This document shows positions 45,289 to 54,837 of a stretch of 64,000 nucleotides of DNA, piece after piece. Position 1 is the stretch's first letter. Each line of letters begins with the position of its first letter. The stretch is taken from positions 62,001 through 126,000 of the forward strand of contig CAZTQN010000005.1 in NCBI GenBank assembly GCA_964615765.1. Reading direction: 5' to 3'. The position numbers were made by a program, and so were the translations under genes. The DNA is from CAZTQN01 sp964615765. GTDB taxonomy: Bacteria > Planctomycetota > Phycisphaerae > Phycisphaerales > UBA1924. The notes under the pieces are model-generated. The model was given only the letters and a program-made list of their open reading frames with translations. It did no database searches and was not told the DNA's origin.

Positions 45289-48063
45289 ATGCGTCCGAGT
45301 TGGCTTTCGGTGTGCGCGGTGGTCGCCGCCTTTGTCGGCGGCGTCGCCAGCGCCCAGTCCATCATCACCCAGTGGAACTTCAACTCTCCCGTGCCCGACG
45401 CCAACACGGCCACCGGCACCACCGCCCCCAACATCGGCGCCGGCTCCGTCTCCGTCTTCGGCGGCGTGACCACCGCCTTCAACAGCGGCGACGCCAGCGG
45501 CGGCTCCTCCGACCCCGTCACCGGTGACGACTCCGGCTATCAGACCACCACCTACCAGCCCCAAGGCGCCGAGAGCGGCGAGCGCGGCATCGAGTTCGCC
45601 GTCAGCACCGTCAACTTCACCGGCATCTCCCTCACCTGGGACCAGCGCCACAGCAACTCCGCCTCCCGCTGGCTCCGCGTTTCCTACTCCCTCGACGGCT
45701 CCACCTTCCTCACCGCCAGCGAGATCGAAGCCACCCTCGGCGGCGACACCTGGTACAACGGCCGCTCCGTCGACTTCTCCTCCATCCCCGGCGCCAACAA
45801 CAACCCCAACTTCCGCGTCCGCATCGCCCCCATCTTCGTCCCGGGCACGATGCTCTATGAGCCCACCACCATCGGCTCGAACTACGGCACCGGCGGCTCC
45901 GGCGGCGGCACCAACCGCTTCGACATGGTGACCTTCCGCGGCACGCCCATCCAGTCCACCCCCCCCACCGGCACGGCGATCGCCTCCCCCGCCGCCGTCT
46001 GCAACACCGGCGGCACCTTCCTCCTCACCGTCGCCGTCGTCCCCGGCGCCTCCCCCACCAGCTCTGGCATCACCGTCAACGCCAACCTCGCCAGCCTCGG
46101 CGGGGCGGCCTCGCTCGCGCTGAATGACGCCGGCACCAACGGCGACGTCGCCGCCAGCGACGGCACCTTCTCCGCCCTCATCACCGTCGCCGGCGGGCAG
46201 ACCCTCGGCGCCAAGAACATCCCCATCACCATCGCCGACGCTGAACTCCGCTCCAGCAGCATCACCCCGAGCGTGAACGTCGCCGACTGTGCCCAGAACG
46301 CTTCGTCGCGCGTCGTCATCAGCCAGGCCTTCGGCGGCGGCGGCAACGAAGGCCCGCCCGCCGGCACCTACAACGCCGACTTCGTCGAACTCTTCAACCG
46401 CTCCGCCCAGACCGTCGACCTCACCGGCTGGAGCCTCCAGTACGCCAGCGCCGTCAGCGCCGGCGGTTTCAACAACACCGGCGACCGCGTCCTGCTCTCC
46501 GGCGTCATCCGCCCCGGCCAGCGCCTGCTGGTCCGCATGAGCGACGAGGGCATCGTCGGCCTGCCCCTTCCCACGCCCGACTTCTCCACCCAGCCCGGCT
46601 TGGGCGGCATGAGCAACACCGCCGGGCGCATCGCCCTGGTCCGCACCAGCACCCTGCTGGGCACCAACTGCGCCTCGACGGAGATCGAAGACCTGCTGGG
46701 CTACGGCGTCGCCGCCGGCTGCTTCGAAGGCGCTTCCAGCACGCCCAACACCGCCAACGACCAGGCCGTCGTTCGCAACGCCGACGGCGCTCAGGACGTC
46801 AACCAGAACTTCGCCGACTTCACCATCGGCACGCCCAGCCCGCGCAACCGCGCCAGCGGCGGCTTCCTCGCCGGCTACTCCGGCCTCTCCAGCGCCGCCG
46901 CGTGCAGCGGCACCAGCGTGACCATCACCACCATCGTCAGCGCCGCCACCTCCCCCGCCAGCACCGGCATCCAGGTCCGGGCCGACCTCTCGCAGCTCGG
47001 CAGCGGCGCGAGCGTCCCGCTGATCGACCAGGGCGGCGGCACGTACGCCCTCACCTACCTCATCCCCTCCGGCACCAGCCAGGGCTTCAAGTCCCTCGCC
47101 GTCACCACCACCGACGCCCAGGGCCGCACCGACACCGGCGCGCCCCTCCCCATCACCGTCTTCAACTGCACCGACTCCGGCTCGCCGGTGGTCATCAGCC
47201 AGGTCAACGGCGGCGGCTCCAACGCCGGCTCCACCTGGAACGCCGACTTCGTCGAGATCTTCAACCGCTCCCAGTCCGCCGTCAGCCTGAACGGCTGGGC
47301 CATCCAGTACGCCAACGCCGACAGCGTCGTCGGATTCAACGGCGGCAACCAGGTCAACCTCTCCGGCTCCATCGGGCCCGGCGAGTATCGCCTGATCCGC
47401 ACCAACGCCCTCGGCACCAACGGCGCCCCCATCCCCACGGCCGACTTCGTCGCTACCCCCGCCTTCGGGATGGACAACCAGTTCGGGCGCGTCGCCCTCA
47501 CCAACACCCAGACCCCGCTGGGCCCGACCATCACCCTGCCCGACGCGCGCGTCGTCGACTTCGTCGGCTACGGCAGCACCGCCATCAACTTCGAGGGCCT
47601 CCTCGCGACCGGCACCATCAGCAACACCACCCTCGCGCTCCGCCGCCAGGGCGGCTGCCAGGACTTCAACCAGAACGCCGTCGACTTCGACATCGTCTCC
47701 CCGATCGACGCGCCGCGCAACAGCGCCTCGCCCGCCAACCTCTGCCCGACCCAGGGCGGTCGCTGCTGCATCGGGGCCCGCTGCTCGATCGTCACCTCGC
47801 AGGGCCAGTGCTCCGGCACCGGCGCGGCGGGCGCGGCCTTCTCCGCCGGCGCCGCCAACTGCAACACCACCTCCCTCACCACCCCCTGCTGCTTCGCCGA
47901 CTACAACAAGCAGAGCGGCGTCACCGTTCAGGACATCTTCGACTTCCTGACCGACTACTTCACTGGCAGCGTGAACGCCAACGTCGCGGGCGACGGCACC
48001 ACCGCCCCCACCGTGCAGGACATCTTCGACTACCTCACGGCCTACTTCGCCGGCGGCTGCTAA
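45289..48063 (+). CDS. Exported lamin-tail-domain protein with GC-type dockerin tail
   Basis: A 924-residue secreted protein. The ATG at 45289 has AGGAGG seven bases upstream and begins a signal peptide ending GGVASA|QSI. The N-terminal 200 residues are a beta-rich domain. Two lamin-tail domains follow: one from VVISQAFGGGGN with ADFVELFNRSAQTVDLTGWSLQY, the second from VVISQVNGGGSN with ADFVEIFNRSQSAVSLNGWAIQY; each ends with DFVGYG- or LLGYG-type strands and a DxNQN motif. A small Cys-rich segment (GRCCIGARCS) precedes the dockerin loops (DYNKQSGVTVQDIFDFL and the following VQDIFDYL); it ends FAGGC. Lamin-tail domains are often on secreted nucleases and adhesins. Codon choice is strikingly C-ending. 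Confidence 0.8.
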   Translation: MRPSWLSVCAVVAAFVGGVASAQSIITQWNFNSPVPDANTATGTTAPNIGAGSVSVFGGVTTAFNSGDASGGSSDPVTGDDSGYQTTTYQPQGAESGERGIEFAVSTVNFTGISLTWDQRHSNSASRWLRVSYSLDGSTFLTASEIEATLGGDTWYNGRSVDFSSIPGANNNPNFRVRIAPIFVPGTMLYEPTTIGSNYGTGGSGGGTNRFDMVTFRGTPIQSTPPTGTAIASPAAVCNTGGTFLLTVAVVPGASPTSSGITVNANLASLGGAASLALNDAGTNGDVAASDGTFSALITVAGGQTLGAKNIPITIADAELRSSSITPSVNVADCAQNASSRVVISQAFGGGGNEGPPAGTYNADFVELFNRSAQTVDLTGWSLQYASAVSAGGFNNTGDRVLLSGVIRPGQRLLVRMSDEGIVGLPLPTPDFSTQPGLGGMSNTAGRIALVRTSTLLGTNCASTEIEDLLGYGVAAGCFEGASSTPNTANDQAVVRNADGAQDVNQNFADFTIGTPSPRNRASGGFLAGYSGLSSAAACSGTSVTITTIVSAATSPASTGIQVRADLSQLGSGASVPLIDQGGGTYALTYLIPSGTSQGFKSLAVTTTDAQGRTDTGAPLPITVFNCTDSGSPVVISQVNGGGSNAGSTWNADFVEIFNRSQSAVSLNGWAIQYANADSVVGFNGGNQVNLSGSIGPGEYRLIRTNALGTNGAPIPTADFVATPAFGMDNQFGRVALTNTQTPLGPTITLPDARVVDFVGYGSTAINFEGLLATGTISNTTLALRRQGGCQDFNQNAVDFDIVSPIDAPRNSASPANLCPTQGGRCCIGARCSIVTSQGQCSGTGAAGAAFSAGAANCNTTSLTTPCCFADYNKQSGVTVQDIFDFLTDYFTGSVNANVAGDGTTAPTVQDIFDYLTAYFAGGC

Positions 48064-48097
48064 GCCCCGCTTCGACATCGCAACACATCAACAGCAC

Positions 48098-48134
48098 GCG
48101 GCCCCGCCACTCCCGGCGGGGCCGCTGTGTTTTT
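48098..48134 (+). terminator. Intrinsic terminator after the lamin-tail gene
   Basis: An 11-bp perfect GC stem (48098-48108 with 48115-48125), a six-base loop and a T5 tract (48130-48134) lie 35 bases after the stop at 48063. It overlaps the very end of the convergent methyltransferase gene's 3' side. Confidence 0.85.
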
Positions 48135-48137
48135 GGC

Positions 48138-49214
48138 TCAATGCGGCTTGCGGGCCAGCATCAACATCGAACTCGTGCGGCACCCCGCCGCGCTGCGCAG
48201 CAGGTCGAAGCCCGTGAACGCCGCCAGCGCCGGCAGCGCCACCACGCCGCCGAACGGATCAAACGCGCGGCTGGCGACACGGCACACCCCGCCCAGCCCC
48301 GCCGCCCGCGCCCCGCGCACGTACCGCGCGCTGTGATGCACGCTGTACATCCAGAAACTGTGTCCCGTTTGGTACCGCGTGCGAATGACCTCCAGCCCTG
48401 CCGCCCGCATCAGCCGCTCCAGCGTTCGCGGCGTGAACAGGTTCCAATGCCGCGGGATGTGGTACCCGCCCCAGAACGTCCGCGCAAACGAGCGTGCGTC
48501 CAGGCTGTCGAGGTTGGGCGTCTCGAGCGCGAGCACGCCGCCGGGCGCGAGCCACGCCGCGATCCGCGACACCACGCGCACCGGGTCGTCGACATGCTCG
48601 ATGACGTGGAACATCGTGCACAGGTCGAGCGCGCCGTCCGGGATGCGCGTGCACCTCTCGACCCGGTCGTGTACGCCCACGAACCCCTCGCGCCGCAGCC
48701 GCTCGACCACGCCCTGATCAAGTTCGAGCCCGAAGTTCCGCTCGTCCGGCGTGCCCGCCTGCCGGGCCAGGCGCAGGTACCGCCCGTCGCCGCAGCCCAC
48801 ATCCGCGAACCCACGTGGCGAGCGCACGCCCGCATCCTTCAAGATCCCCGCGAACTTCCGCGCATCCAGCGCGTTCTTGATCCTGAGCGCCACGCCCGGC
48901 ACGGCGTCCTGGTACCGGTACGCGTAGTAATGCGGCGGGTAGATCGTGCTCAACGTCGATGTCGCCGGGCGCGGGTTCAACCACACGTGCCCGCACGCCT
49001 CCGCCGCGCACCGGACCAGCCGCCACGCGTTGCGGCACGTGCGCAGTTCGTAATCGAACCCCACCGCCGCCGCTTCGAACCGCTCCCGCGCGCACAGCGG
49101 ACACCGCGGCACGTCTTCCACAGCGATCCGCGGCGCGCCGCACGCGACGAACTCCGCCGGCGGCGCGACCGACCACGGCTCCACCACCACCGGCGGAACA
49201 ACCGGTGTGGGCAT
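48138..49214 (-). CDS. Class I SAM-dependent methyltransferase with N-terminal zinc motif
   Basis: A 358-residue protein. The N-terminal part has CPLC and a later RCAAEACGHVWLNPRP, a zinc-binding-like start known from methyltransferases acting on sugars or polyketide-like substrates. The Rossmann methyltransferase core has GFADVGCGDGRYLRLAR (SAM site), LELDQGVVERLRREGF, and MFHVIEHVDDP. The C-terminal part has hydrophobic segments (VVALPALAAFTGFDLL). The start at 49214 is 20 bases after the desaturase stop, so they are likely one operon. Substrate unknown; the neighbours suggest a lipid or glycolipid. Confidence 0.82.
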   Translation of the reverse strand: MPTPVVPPVVVEPWSVAPPAEFVACGAPRIAVEDVPRCPLCARERFEAAAVGFDYELRTCRNAWRLVRCAAEACGHVWLNPRPATSTLSTIYPPHYYAYRYQDAVPGVALRIKNALDARKFAGILKDAGVRSPRGFADVGCGDGRYLRLARQAGTPDERNFGLELDQGVVERLRREGFVGVHDRVERCTRIPDGALDLCTMFHVIEHVDDPVRVVSRIAAWLAPGGVLALETPNLDSLDARSFARTFWGGYHIPRHWNLFTPRTLERLMRAAGLEVIRTRYQTGHSFWMYSVHHSARYVRGARAAGLGGVCRVASRAFDPFGGVVALPALAAFTGFDLLRSAAGCRTSSMLMLARKPH

Positions 49215-49234
49215 GGTGCGTCGGGCCGGCCCGC

Positions 49235-50356
49235 TCACGCGGCGTCTCCCGCGCGCACAGCACGTCGTCGCGACCTTCGACGATCCGCCAGACACGCCCC
49301 GATCGGCAGCGCCACCCAGTACCGCCACAGGTAGCCAACGTACGACCCGCGCCACGTCAACCCCGCGCCCGCCGCGGCCCGAACCTCGGCGTCGGCGATC
49401 GGCAGGTTGTAATACGGGATCGACGGCCAGAGGTGGTGCGCGATGTGGTAGTTCATGTGCATCGGCGCCATCAGCACGCGCTCCACCGGCCCGGGCAGGT
49501 ACGTGATGAGCCGGTGCGTGTCCGCCGCGTCGTCCGCCTCGGGGTGCGAGTGCTCCGCGAAACTCCGCACCAGGTTGGGCAAGTACGTCATTACGTACAC
49601 CGGCACAACCCACAAGAGCGGGTACCCGAACCACCCGCGGAGCACGACCTCGAGCGCCGTCGCGCCGCCGCGAGAGACGCCGACCAGCGCCGTCAGCCCG
49701 ACCACCAGCATCGCCTGCCAGATCAGCACGATCGCCGCATCGCGCAGCGAATGCCGCCCGCGGGCCGGCGCTTCCGGCGCGGGCCCGGCGCCCCGCTCGT
49801 CGCGGCGGAACAGGTTCGTGAGCACGCTGACAACGCTCGAGAGCCCGGTGAGAAACAGCAGAAACTCGCCGCGCGTCGCCTTGTTGAAGCAGGCGTGCTT
49901 GTGCAGATCCGGGTCGTCGTCGTGAGCCAGGTGCTGATGGTGCAGCAGGTGATTCCGCGCGTTCACGCGGCAGACCATCCCGATGCACCCGATGTGGAAC
50001 AGATCGGTGAACAGCTCGCTCTTCGGGCCCGAATCAAAGATCCGCCGGTGCATCCCGTCGTGCCCGAGGACAAACAGCGCGTAGTACCGGTTGCCGACGA
50101 TCACGATCGCCCCGGCGCACGCGAGCCACGCCGCCCACCCGCCGATCGTCAGCCCCCACGCCGCCAGTGCCCACCCGATCAAGATGCCCGCCCAGCACAG
50201 CGCGGTATCGCGCATCACGCGCCAGGGGCGCAGGCGGCTGAGTTCCCGCACGCGCTGCGGCGTGAGCAGGCGCCGGTACGGCGCGTACGCCGCGCTGACC
50301 ACCACCGGCCCGCCCGGCGGCTGCATCGTCGCGTGCTGTGCGTTCACCGCGGGCAT
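49235..50356 (-). CDS. Membrane fatty acid desaturase/hydroxylase-family protein
   Basis: A 373-residue membrane di-iron enzyme of the fatty acid desaturase superfamily. The three His boxes are visible: HDGMH (99-103), HLLHHQHLAH (136-145) and, near the C-terminus, NYHIAHHLWPSIPYYNLP. Hydrophobic segments at about 50-70, 76-97 and 195-255 surround them. Such enzymes introduce double bonds or hydroxyls into fatty acyl chains, carotenoids or sphingolipids. It lies between two methyltransferase genes on the same strand and a GT2 gene further upstream, which points to modification of a lipid or lipid-linked product. Electron donor unknown. Confidence 0.88.
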   Translation of the reverse strand: MPAVNAQHATMQPPGGPVVVSAAYAPYRRLLTPQRVRELSRLRPWRVMRDTALCWAGILIGWALAAWGLTIGGWAAWLACAGAIVIVGNRYYALFVLGHDGMHRRIFDSGPKSELFTDLFHIGCIGMVCRVNARNHLLHHQHLAHDDDPDLHKHACFNKATRGEFLLFLTGLSSVVSVLTNLFRRDERGAGPAPEAPARGRHSLRDAAIVLIWQAMLVVGLTALVGVSRGGATALEVVLRGWFGYPLLWVVPVYVMTYLPNLVRSFAEHSHPEADDAADTHRLITYLPGPVERVLMAPMHMNYHIAHHLWPSIPYYNLPIADAEVRAAAGAGLTWRGSYVGYLWRYWVALPIGACLADRRRSRRRAVRAGDAA

Positions 50357-50402
50357 CCTCGAGCGTCCTTCCCTGAGCGATCACCATTCTACGAGCCGCG
50401 CC

Positions 50403-51158
50403 CTACCCCGTTCTTTCGTGCACGCTGATCACGCTCGTGCCGATCGGCACGCGGCAGAATGGCAGCACGTGCTTTTCAATCTCAAACCCCGCCCGCAGCA
50501 CGCCGTTCAGCGGCCCCCACAACGGGCGCACGCTCGGCTCCGCCGGCACTCGCCCCGTCACCGCCCTGCGACCCATCTCCGCCACGCGCGCCCCGACGAC
50601 CAGCGGCATCGCCAGCATCTGCGCGTACGACAGCACGCGCACCGTCAGCGGCAGCCCCTCGAACAGCGTCCCGAACTGCCGCCGCGAATACCGCCGCACG
50701 TGCCGGTTGAAATCGTCATGGGTCGACCACAGCCACCGATGCGCGGGCACGGTGCAGATGAGCACGCCCCCGGGCTTGAGCAGCGCCGCCGCCGCCTGGA
50801 CAGACGCGCGGTCCTGCTCGACATGCTCGACGACTTCGGACATCACGATGACGTCGAACGCCTCGGGCGGCGCAAACGGCAGGCCGTCGGGCAATGACCC
50901 GTCGACCGCGCGCAGCCCGCGCGCCGCGCAATACGCCCGCGCCAGCGGCGACATGTCGACGCCGATCGCGTCGTACCGCTCTGCCAGTCGCGACAGCACG
51001 CCGCCCGCACCGCACCCGATATCCAGCGCCCGCCCCGCACGCCCCGGAGTCTTCGGCGCGTACCGATCGACCAGGCTCATGATGATGCGGTTCTTCGCGA
51101 CCCACCACCAGTACGTCTCTTCCCGCTCGGCGTGCAGGCGGTAGAGCGCGTCATCCAC
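50403..51158 (-). CDS. Class I SAM-dependent methyltransferase
   Basis: A 251-residue methyltransferase. The SAM site is ALDIGCGAGGVLSRLAE, followed by IGVDMSPLARAYC, DGSLPDGLPF and VIVMSEVVEHVEQD. The first 30 residues (YRLHAEREETYWWWVAKNRI) are typical of methyltransferases found in glycosyltransferase clusters. The GTG start overlaps the end of the GT2 gene by eight bases, so the two are coupled. The C-terminal 60 residues resemble a membrane-associated helix region (LAMPLVVGARVAEMG). The acceptor is unknown. Confidence 0.85.
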   Translation of the reverse strand: MDDALYRLHAEREETYWWWVAKNRIIMSLVDRYAPKTPGRAGRALDIGCGAGGVLSRLAERYDAIGVDMSPLARAYCAARGLRAVDGSLPDGLPFAPPEAFDVIVMSEVVEHVEQDRASVQAAAALLKPGGVLICTVPAHRWLWSTHDDFNRHVRRYSRRQFGTLFEGLPLTVRVLSYAQMLAMPLVVGARVAEMGRRAVTGRVPAEPSVRPLWGPLNGVLRAGFEIEKHVLPFCRVPIGTSVISVHERTG

Positions 51159-52164
51159 GGGCCGGCTCCGCCATCGCCCCGGCCCGCACCACCACCTTCG
51201 CCCCCTCTTTGCGCGGCGTAGGCGATGTCGGGCCCGAGTCCTCCGCGATCACGTACAGCGGCCGCCCCTGCACATTGCGGAACACAAAGCCTAGATACTG
51301 CGCCACCATCCCCAGCACGAACAGTTGCACGCCGCCCATGAAGAACACCGCGCACGCCAGGAACGCGAACCCGCGCGGCGCCTGGCTGTTGAACGCGATC
51401 TTCTCGACAATCACCACCAGCGCCCCGACCACGCTCAGCACCACCACCGCCGACCCAAGCCACGACGCCGCCCGGAGCGGCGCCTGCGAGAACGAGAAGA
51501 TCCCATCGAACGCCAGCGCCACCAGCCGGCGCAGCGTGTACTTGCTCTCCCCGCCGGCCCGCGCCGCCCGCTCGAACAGCACCGGCTCCTGCCGAAACCC
51601 GGCCCACGGCACCAGCCCGCGCATGTACCGCGGGTTCTCGCGGCAGGCCCGCAGCACGTCCACCACGCGCCGGTCCATCAGCCGGAAGTTGCCCGTATCC
51701 AGAGGGATGTCCACATCGCTGATCGACCGCAACACGCGGTAGAACACGTGGATCGCCGCCCGCTTCATCGCCCCGTCCCCCGCGCGCGACCGGCGCTGCG
51801 CGTACACCACGCGCACCCCGTCGCGCCACCTGGCGATCATCTCCAGGATCAGTTCCGGCGGGTCCTGCAGGTCGCCGTCCATGATCACCACCGCGTCGCC
51901 GCCGGCCCGATCGATACCCGCGGCGAGCGCCGCCTCGTGCCCGAAGTTCCGGCTCAGCGCCACCACCCGCACCCGCGCATCCTCGCGCGCGATCGCCATC
52001 AGCCGCTCGAACGTCCCGTCCGTCGACCCGTCCGAGACGTACACGATCTCATGCTCAACGCCGAACCGCTCCCGGGCCACGCCCAGCACGCGCAGCAGTT
52101 CCGCGTGCAGCAGCGCAACGGTGCCTTCCTCATTCAACAAGGGGATGACGACGGACAGCAGCAT
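51151..52164 (-). CDS. Family 2 glycosyltransferase (DPM1/GtrB-like) with two C-terminal TM helices
   Basis: A 337-residue polyprenyl-phosphate sugar synthase-like protein. The GT-A fold shows VVIPLLNEEGTV, YVSDGSTDGTFERL and IMDGDLQDPPELI (metal-binding DxD-type loop), and the later DTGNFRLMDRRVV and RGLVPWAGFRQEPV, typical of the GtrB/ArnC/DPM group that charge undecaprenyl or dolichol phosphate with a sugar. Two hydrophobic helices follow (about 235-300). The ATG at 52164 starts the fold directly. It is the first gene of a minus-strand cluster with a methyltransferase, a desaturase and another methyltransferase. The product could feed the GT-C-like enzyme at 15908-18187, but this is inference. 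Confidence 0.88.
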   Translation of the reverse strand: MLLSVVIPLLNEEGTVALLHAELLRVLGVARERFGVEHEIVYVSDGSTDGTFERLMAIAREDARVRVVALSRNFGHEAALAAGIDRAGGDAVVIMDGDLQDPPELILEMIARWRDGVRVVYAQRRSRAGDGAMKRAAIHVFYRVLRSISDVDIPLDTGNFRLMDRRVVDVLRACRENPRYMRGLVPWAGFRQEPVLFERAARAGGESKYTLRRLVALAFDGIFSFSQAPLRAASWLGSAVVVLSVVGALVVIVEKIAFNSQAPRGFAFLACAVFFMGGVQLFVLGMVAQYLGFVFRNVQGRPLYVIAEDSGPTSPTPRKEGAKVVVRAGAMAEPARG

Positions 52165-52383
52165 GGTCAGGGTCGCGAGGCCGGAACGGTATTCGCGGGC
52201 GTTTCTACACGCCCCATGGGCCGGCATGTCTCAAGTTGGCCGGGTCTTGTTCGGCGGCCCAGCCCACCGGTTCGTCCGACCCGGTCGATCGGACCCCTCC
52301 CGATGCCGAAATTCTGCGTGACACCAAGGGAAACTCAGGCTGCCGGTCGACCAAGGGCGGTTCTCGTTCGTATCGGAAAGACC

Positions 52384-54837
52384 ATGCCCACGACGCCGCC
52401 GGTGATCACCACGACTTCCTCCCGCACCCGCGGACCCGTTCGGGCCCCATTCGCGCGAGCCCTAGCCGCGTCCGCCGTGTTGGCCGTCGCCGGCCTCGCG
52501 AGCGCCGGCGGCGGGCCGGGCGTCGTCGATGACGAACTGCTCAGCCACGTCGCCTTCGCCGACCGGCGCCCCATCTGCCCGGTCAACGGCGAGTCGTTCG
52601 ACGTGCTCTTCCAGACCGCCGCCGGCGACCTCACCGAGGCCCGCGTGCTGTTCGACGACGGCGCCGACGGCGTGGACATTGTGTCCATCCCCGCCGTGCG
52701 TCAGCCCGTCGGCGCCACGCCCGGCATCCCGCCGATCTACAACCTCTGGCGGGCCACCATCCCCGCCACCACCTCCGGGCGCCTCGCGTACATCATCCGG
52801 ACCACGGACGGCGCCGACCAGCGCTACCTCGTGCCCGCCGGTGTGGCGACGGCGGAACCCGCGACGGCGCAGTGGTTCACGCTCGATTTCACCACGCTGT
52901 CCCACGCCCCCTACGGCGCCACGCCCGTCACGGGCGGCACCGTCTTCCGCGTCTGGGCCCCGGGCGCGACCTCCTGCATGGTTCGCGGCTCGTTCAACAA
53001 CTGGACCACCGGCTACACCTTCGCCGGCACGCCCAACGCCCACGTGCTCACGCGCCGCGGCGAGGACTTCGTGGGCCTCGTTCCCGGCGTCAACGCCGGC
53101 GCGTCGTACAAGTACTTCTTCAACAACACCCTCTGGAAGCCCGACCCGCGCGCCGCCTTCATCAACAACGCCGACAACTTCAACAGCCGGGTCTACGACA
53201 ATCTCGCCTACTCATGGCGCACGCCCAACTTCACCCCCGTTTCCCGCGACCGCTGGGTCATCTACCAGCTCCACGTCGGCACCTTCAGCGGGCTCAACGA
53301 CCCGCTCGGCTCATTCACGCGTCAGGGCACCTACCGCGAAGTCGCCGCCCGCGCCGCCCACCTGTCCGAGCTCGGCGTCACCGCCGTCATGCTCAACCCG
53401 ATCAACGAGTTCCCGGGTTCCGGCTCGGGCGGGTACAACCCGATCTCGTACTGGGCGTGGGAATCGACCTACGGCACGCCGGACGATCTCAAGTTCATGA
53501 TCGACGAGCTGCACAGCCGCGGCATCGCCGTCATCGTCGACATGGTCTGGAACCACGTCGACGCGAACAGCAACTTCCTCTGGCAGTTCGACGGCACCCA
53601 GCACTACTTTGACACGCCCGACGTCCAGACCCCCTGGGGCTCGCAGCTCGACATCGACCGCCAACCCGCCTTCGACTACATCTTTGACACCATCGAGCAC
53701 CACCTCGGCTGGTTCCGCCTCGACGGCTACCGCCAGGACGCCGTGTTCGAACTCGTGTCCGCCACGCAGTGGCAGGCCGGCCAGCGACTCATCCGCGGGA
53801 TGAACGACCGCATCGACCGCCGCTTCGCCGACGCGCTCGCCATCGGCGAGATCTACAACAACTCCGCCTGGAACACCAGCACTGCGGGCATGAACTTCGA
53901 CGGGCAGTACCACGAAGCCTTCAAGAACGCCATCGCCGACGCCGTCTTCGCCGCCGGGCTGGGCGACCCCGACGTGGGCCGCCTCGCTGGCTCCATCGAC
54001 GGCTCCGGCCCGTTCGTCGAGGGCGACCGCGTCCTCAACTACTTCGAACTCCACGACGACGCTTGGCCCCTCAACAACAACCAGCGCGCCGTCCGCGATA
54101 TCGACACCACCGCGCCGCACGACGACCGTTACGCCACCGGGCGCACCAAGCTCGGCAACGGGCTCACCCTCCTCTCCCGCGGCATGCCCGCCATCCTGCA
54201 AGGCACCGAGTGGCTCGAGTCCAACGGCTGGGAAACCCAGAAGATCGACTGGGCCAAGAAGACGACCTATCGCCCCGTCTTCAACTTCTACCGCGATCTC
54301 ATCGCGCTCCGCACGTCTCAGCCCGCCCTCTTCGCTGGGGCCAACCTGCGCATCACGCACCTCAACGAGTCCGGCAACGTCTTCGCCTTTGAACGCACCG
54401 CCCCCGCCACCCCCGGCGGCGACACCTTCATGGTCATCGCCAACTTCTCCAACGTCGACTACCCGCAGTACCTCCTCGGCGTGCCCACCGGCGCCTGGAG
54501 CGTGGCCATCAACAGCGAAGACGCCATCTACCGCGGCCGCGGCGTCGGCTCCACCGGCTGCCTCACCGTGCAGCCCGTCAGCCGCGATGGCTTCGCCAAC
54601 CGCGTCAGCCTCTCCCTCCCCGCGCACGGCTTCCTCCTGCTCCGCAGCTCCTCCCCGCTCTGCCGGGCCGACTTCAACTGCACCGGCGGCGGCAACGCCG
54701 GCGTCACCGTTCAGGACCTCTTCGACTTCCTCGCCGCGTGGTTCGAGTCCTCCCCCCGCGCCGACATCAACGGCCAGGTCGGCGTCACCGTGCAGGACAT
54801 CTTCGACTTCATCGCGACCTGGTTCGCCGGCTGCTGA
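52384..54837 (+). CDS. Exported GH13 alpha-amylase/branching-enzyme-like protein with GC-type dockerin tail
   Basis: An 817-residue secreted glycoside hydrolase. Met at 52384 begins a signal peptide ending near VAGLASA|GGGP. A beta-rich segment precedes a CBM48-like module (GGTVFRVWAPGATSCMVRGSFNNW) and a TIM barrel with the four GH13 regions: VDMVWNHVD, WFRLDGYRQD (nucleophile Asp after RL), AIGEIYNN (acid/base Glu) and YFELHDDAW. The order resembles glycogen branching enzyme, unusual for an exported protein. The C-terminus has two dockerin loops (DFNCTGGGNAGVTVQDLFDFL, DINGQVGVTVQDIFDFI) and ends WFAGC. Directly after the stop come two more copies of the tail-coding DNA. Confidence 0.88.
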   Translation: MPTTPPVITTTSSRTRGPVRAPFARALAASAVLAVAGLASAGGGPGVVDDELLSHVAFADRRPICPVNGESFDVLFQTAAGDLTEARVLFDDGADGVDIVSIPAVRQPVGATPGIPPIYNLWRATIPATTSGRLAYIIRTTDGADQRYLVPAGVATAEPATAQWFTLDFTTLSHAPYGATPVTGGTVFRVWAPGATSCMVRGSFNNWTTGYTFAGTPNAHVLTRRGEDFVGLVPGVNAGASYKYFFNNTLWKPDPRAAFINNADNFNSRVYDNLAYSWRTPNFTPVSRDRWVIYQLHVGTFSGLNDPLGSFTRQGTYREVAARAAHLSELGVTAVMLNPINEFPGSGSGGYNPISYWAWESTYGTPDDLKFMIDELHSRGIAVIVDMVWNHVDANSNFLWQFDGTQHYFDTPDVQTPWGSQLDIDRQPAFDYIFDTIEHHLGWFRLDGYRQDAVFELVSATQWQAGQRLIRGMNDRIDRRFADALAIGEIYNNSAWNTSTAGMNFDGQYHEAFKNAIADAVFAAGLGDPDVGRLAGSIDGSGPFVEGDRVLNYFELHDDAWPLNNNQRAVRDIDTTAPHDDRYATGRTKLGNGLTLLSRGMPAILQGTEWLESNGWETQKIDWAKKTTYRPVFNFYRDLIALRTSQPALFAGANLRITHLNESGNVFAFERTAPATPGGDTFMVIANFSNVDYPQYLLGVPTGAWSVAINSEDAIYRGRGVGSTGCLTVQPVSRDGFANRVSLSLPAHGFLLLRSSSPLCRADFNCTGGGNAGVTVQDLFDFLAAWFESSPRADINGQVGVTVQDIFDFIATWFAGC

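Noticed and set aside
45133..48078. Long minus-strand open frame (981 codons, Val/Gly/Ala/Asp-rich)
   Set aside because: It is antisense to the lamin-tail dockerin gene, which has signal peptide, ribosome site, domains and a terminator.
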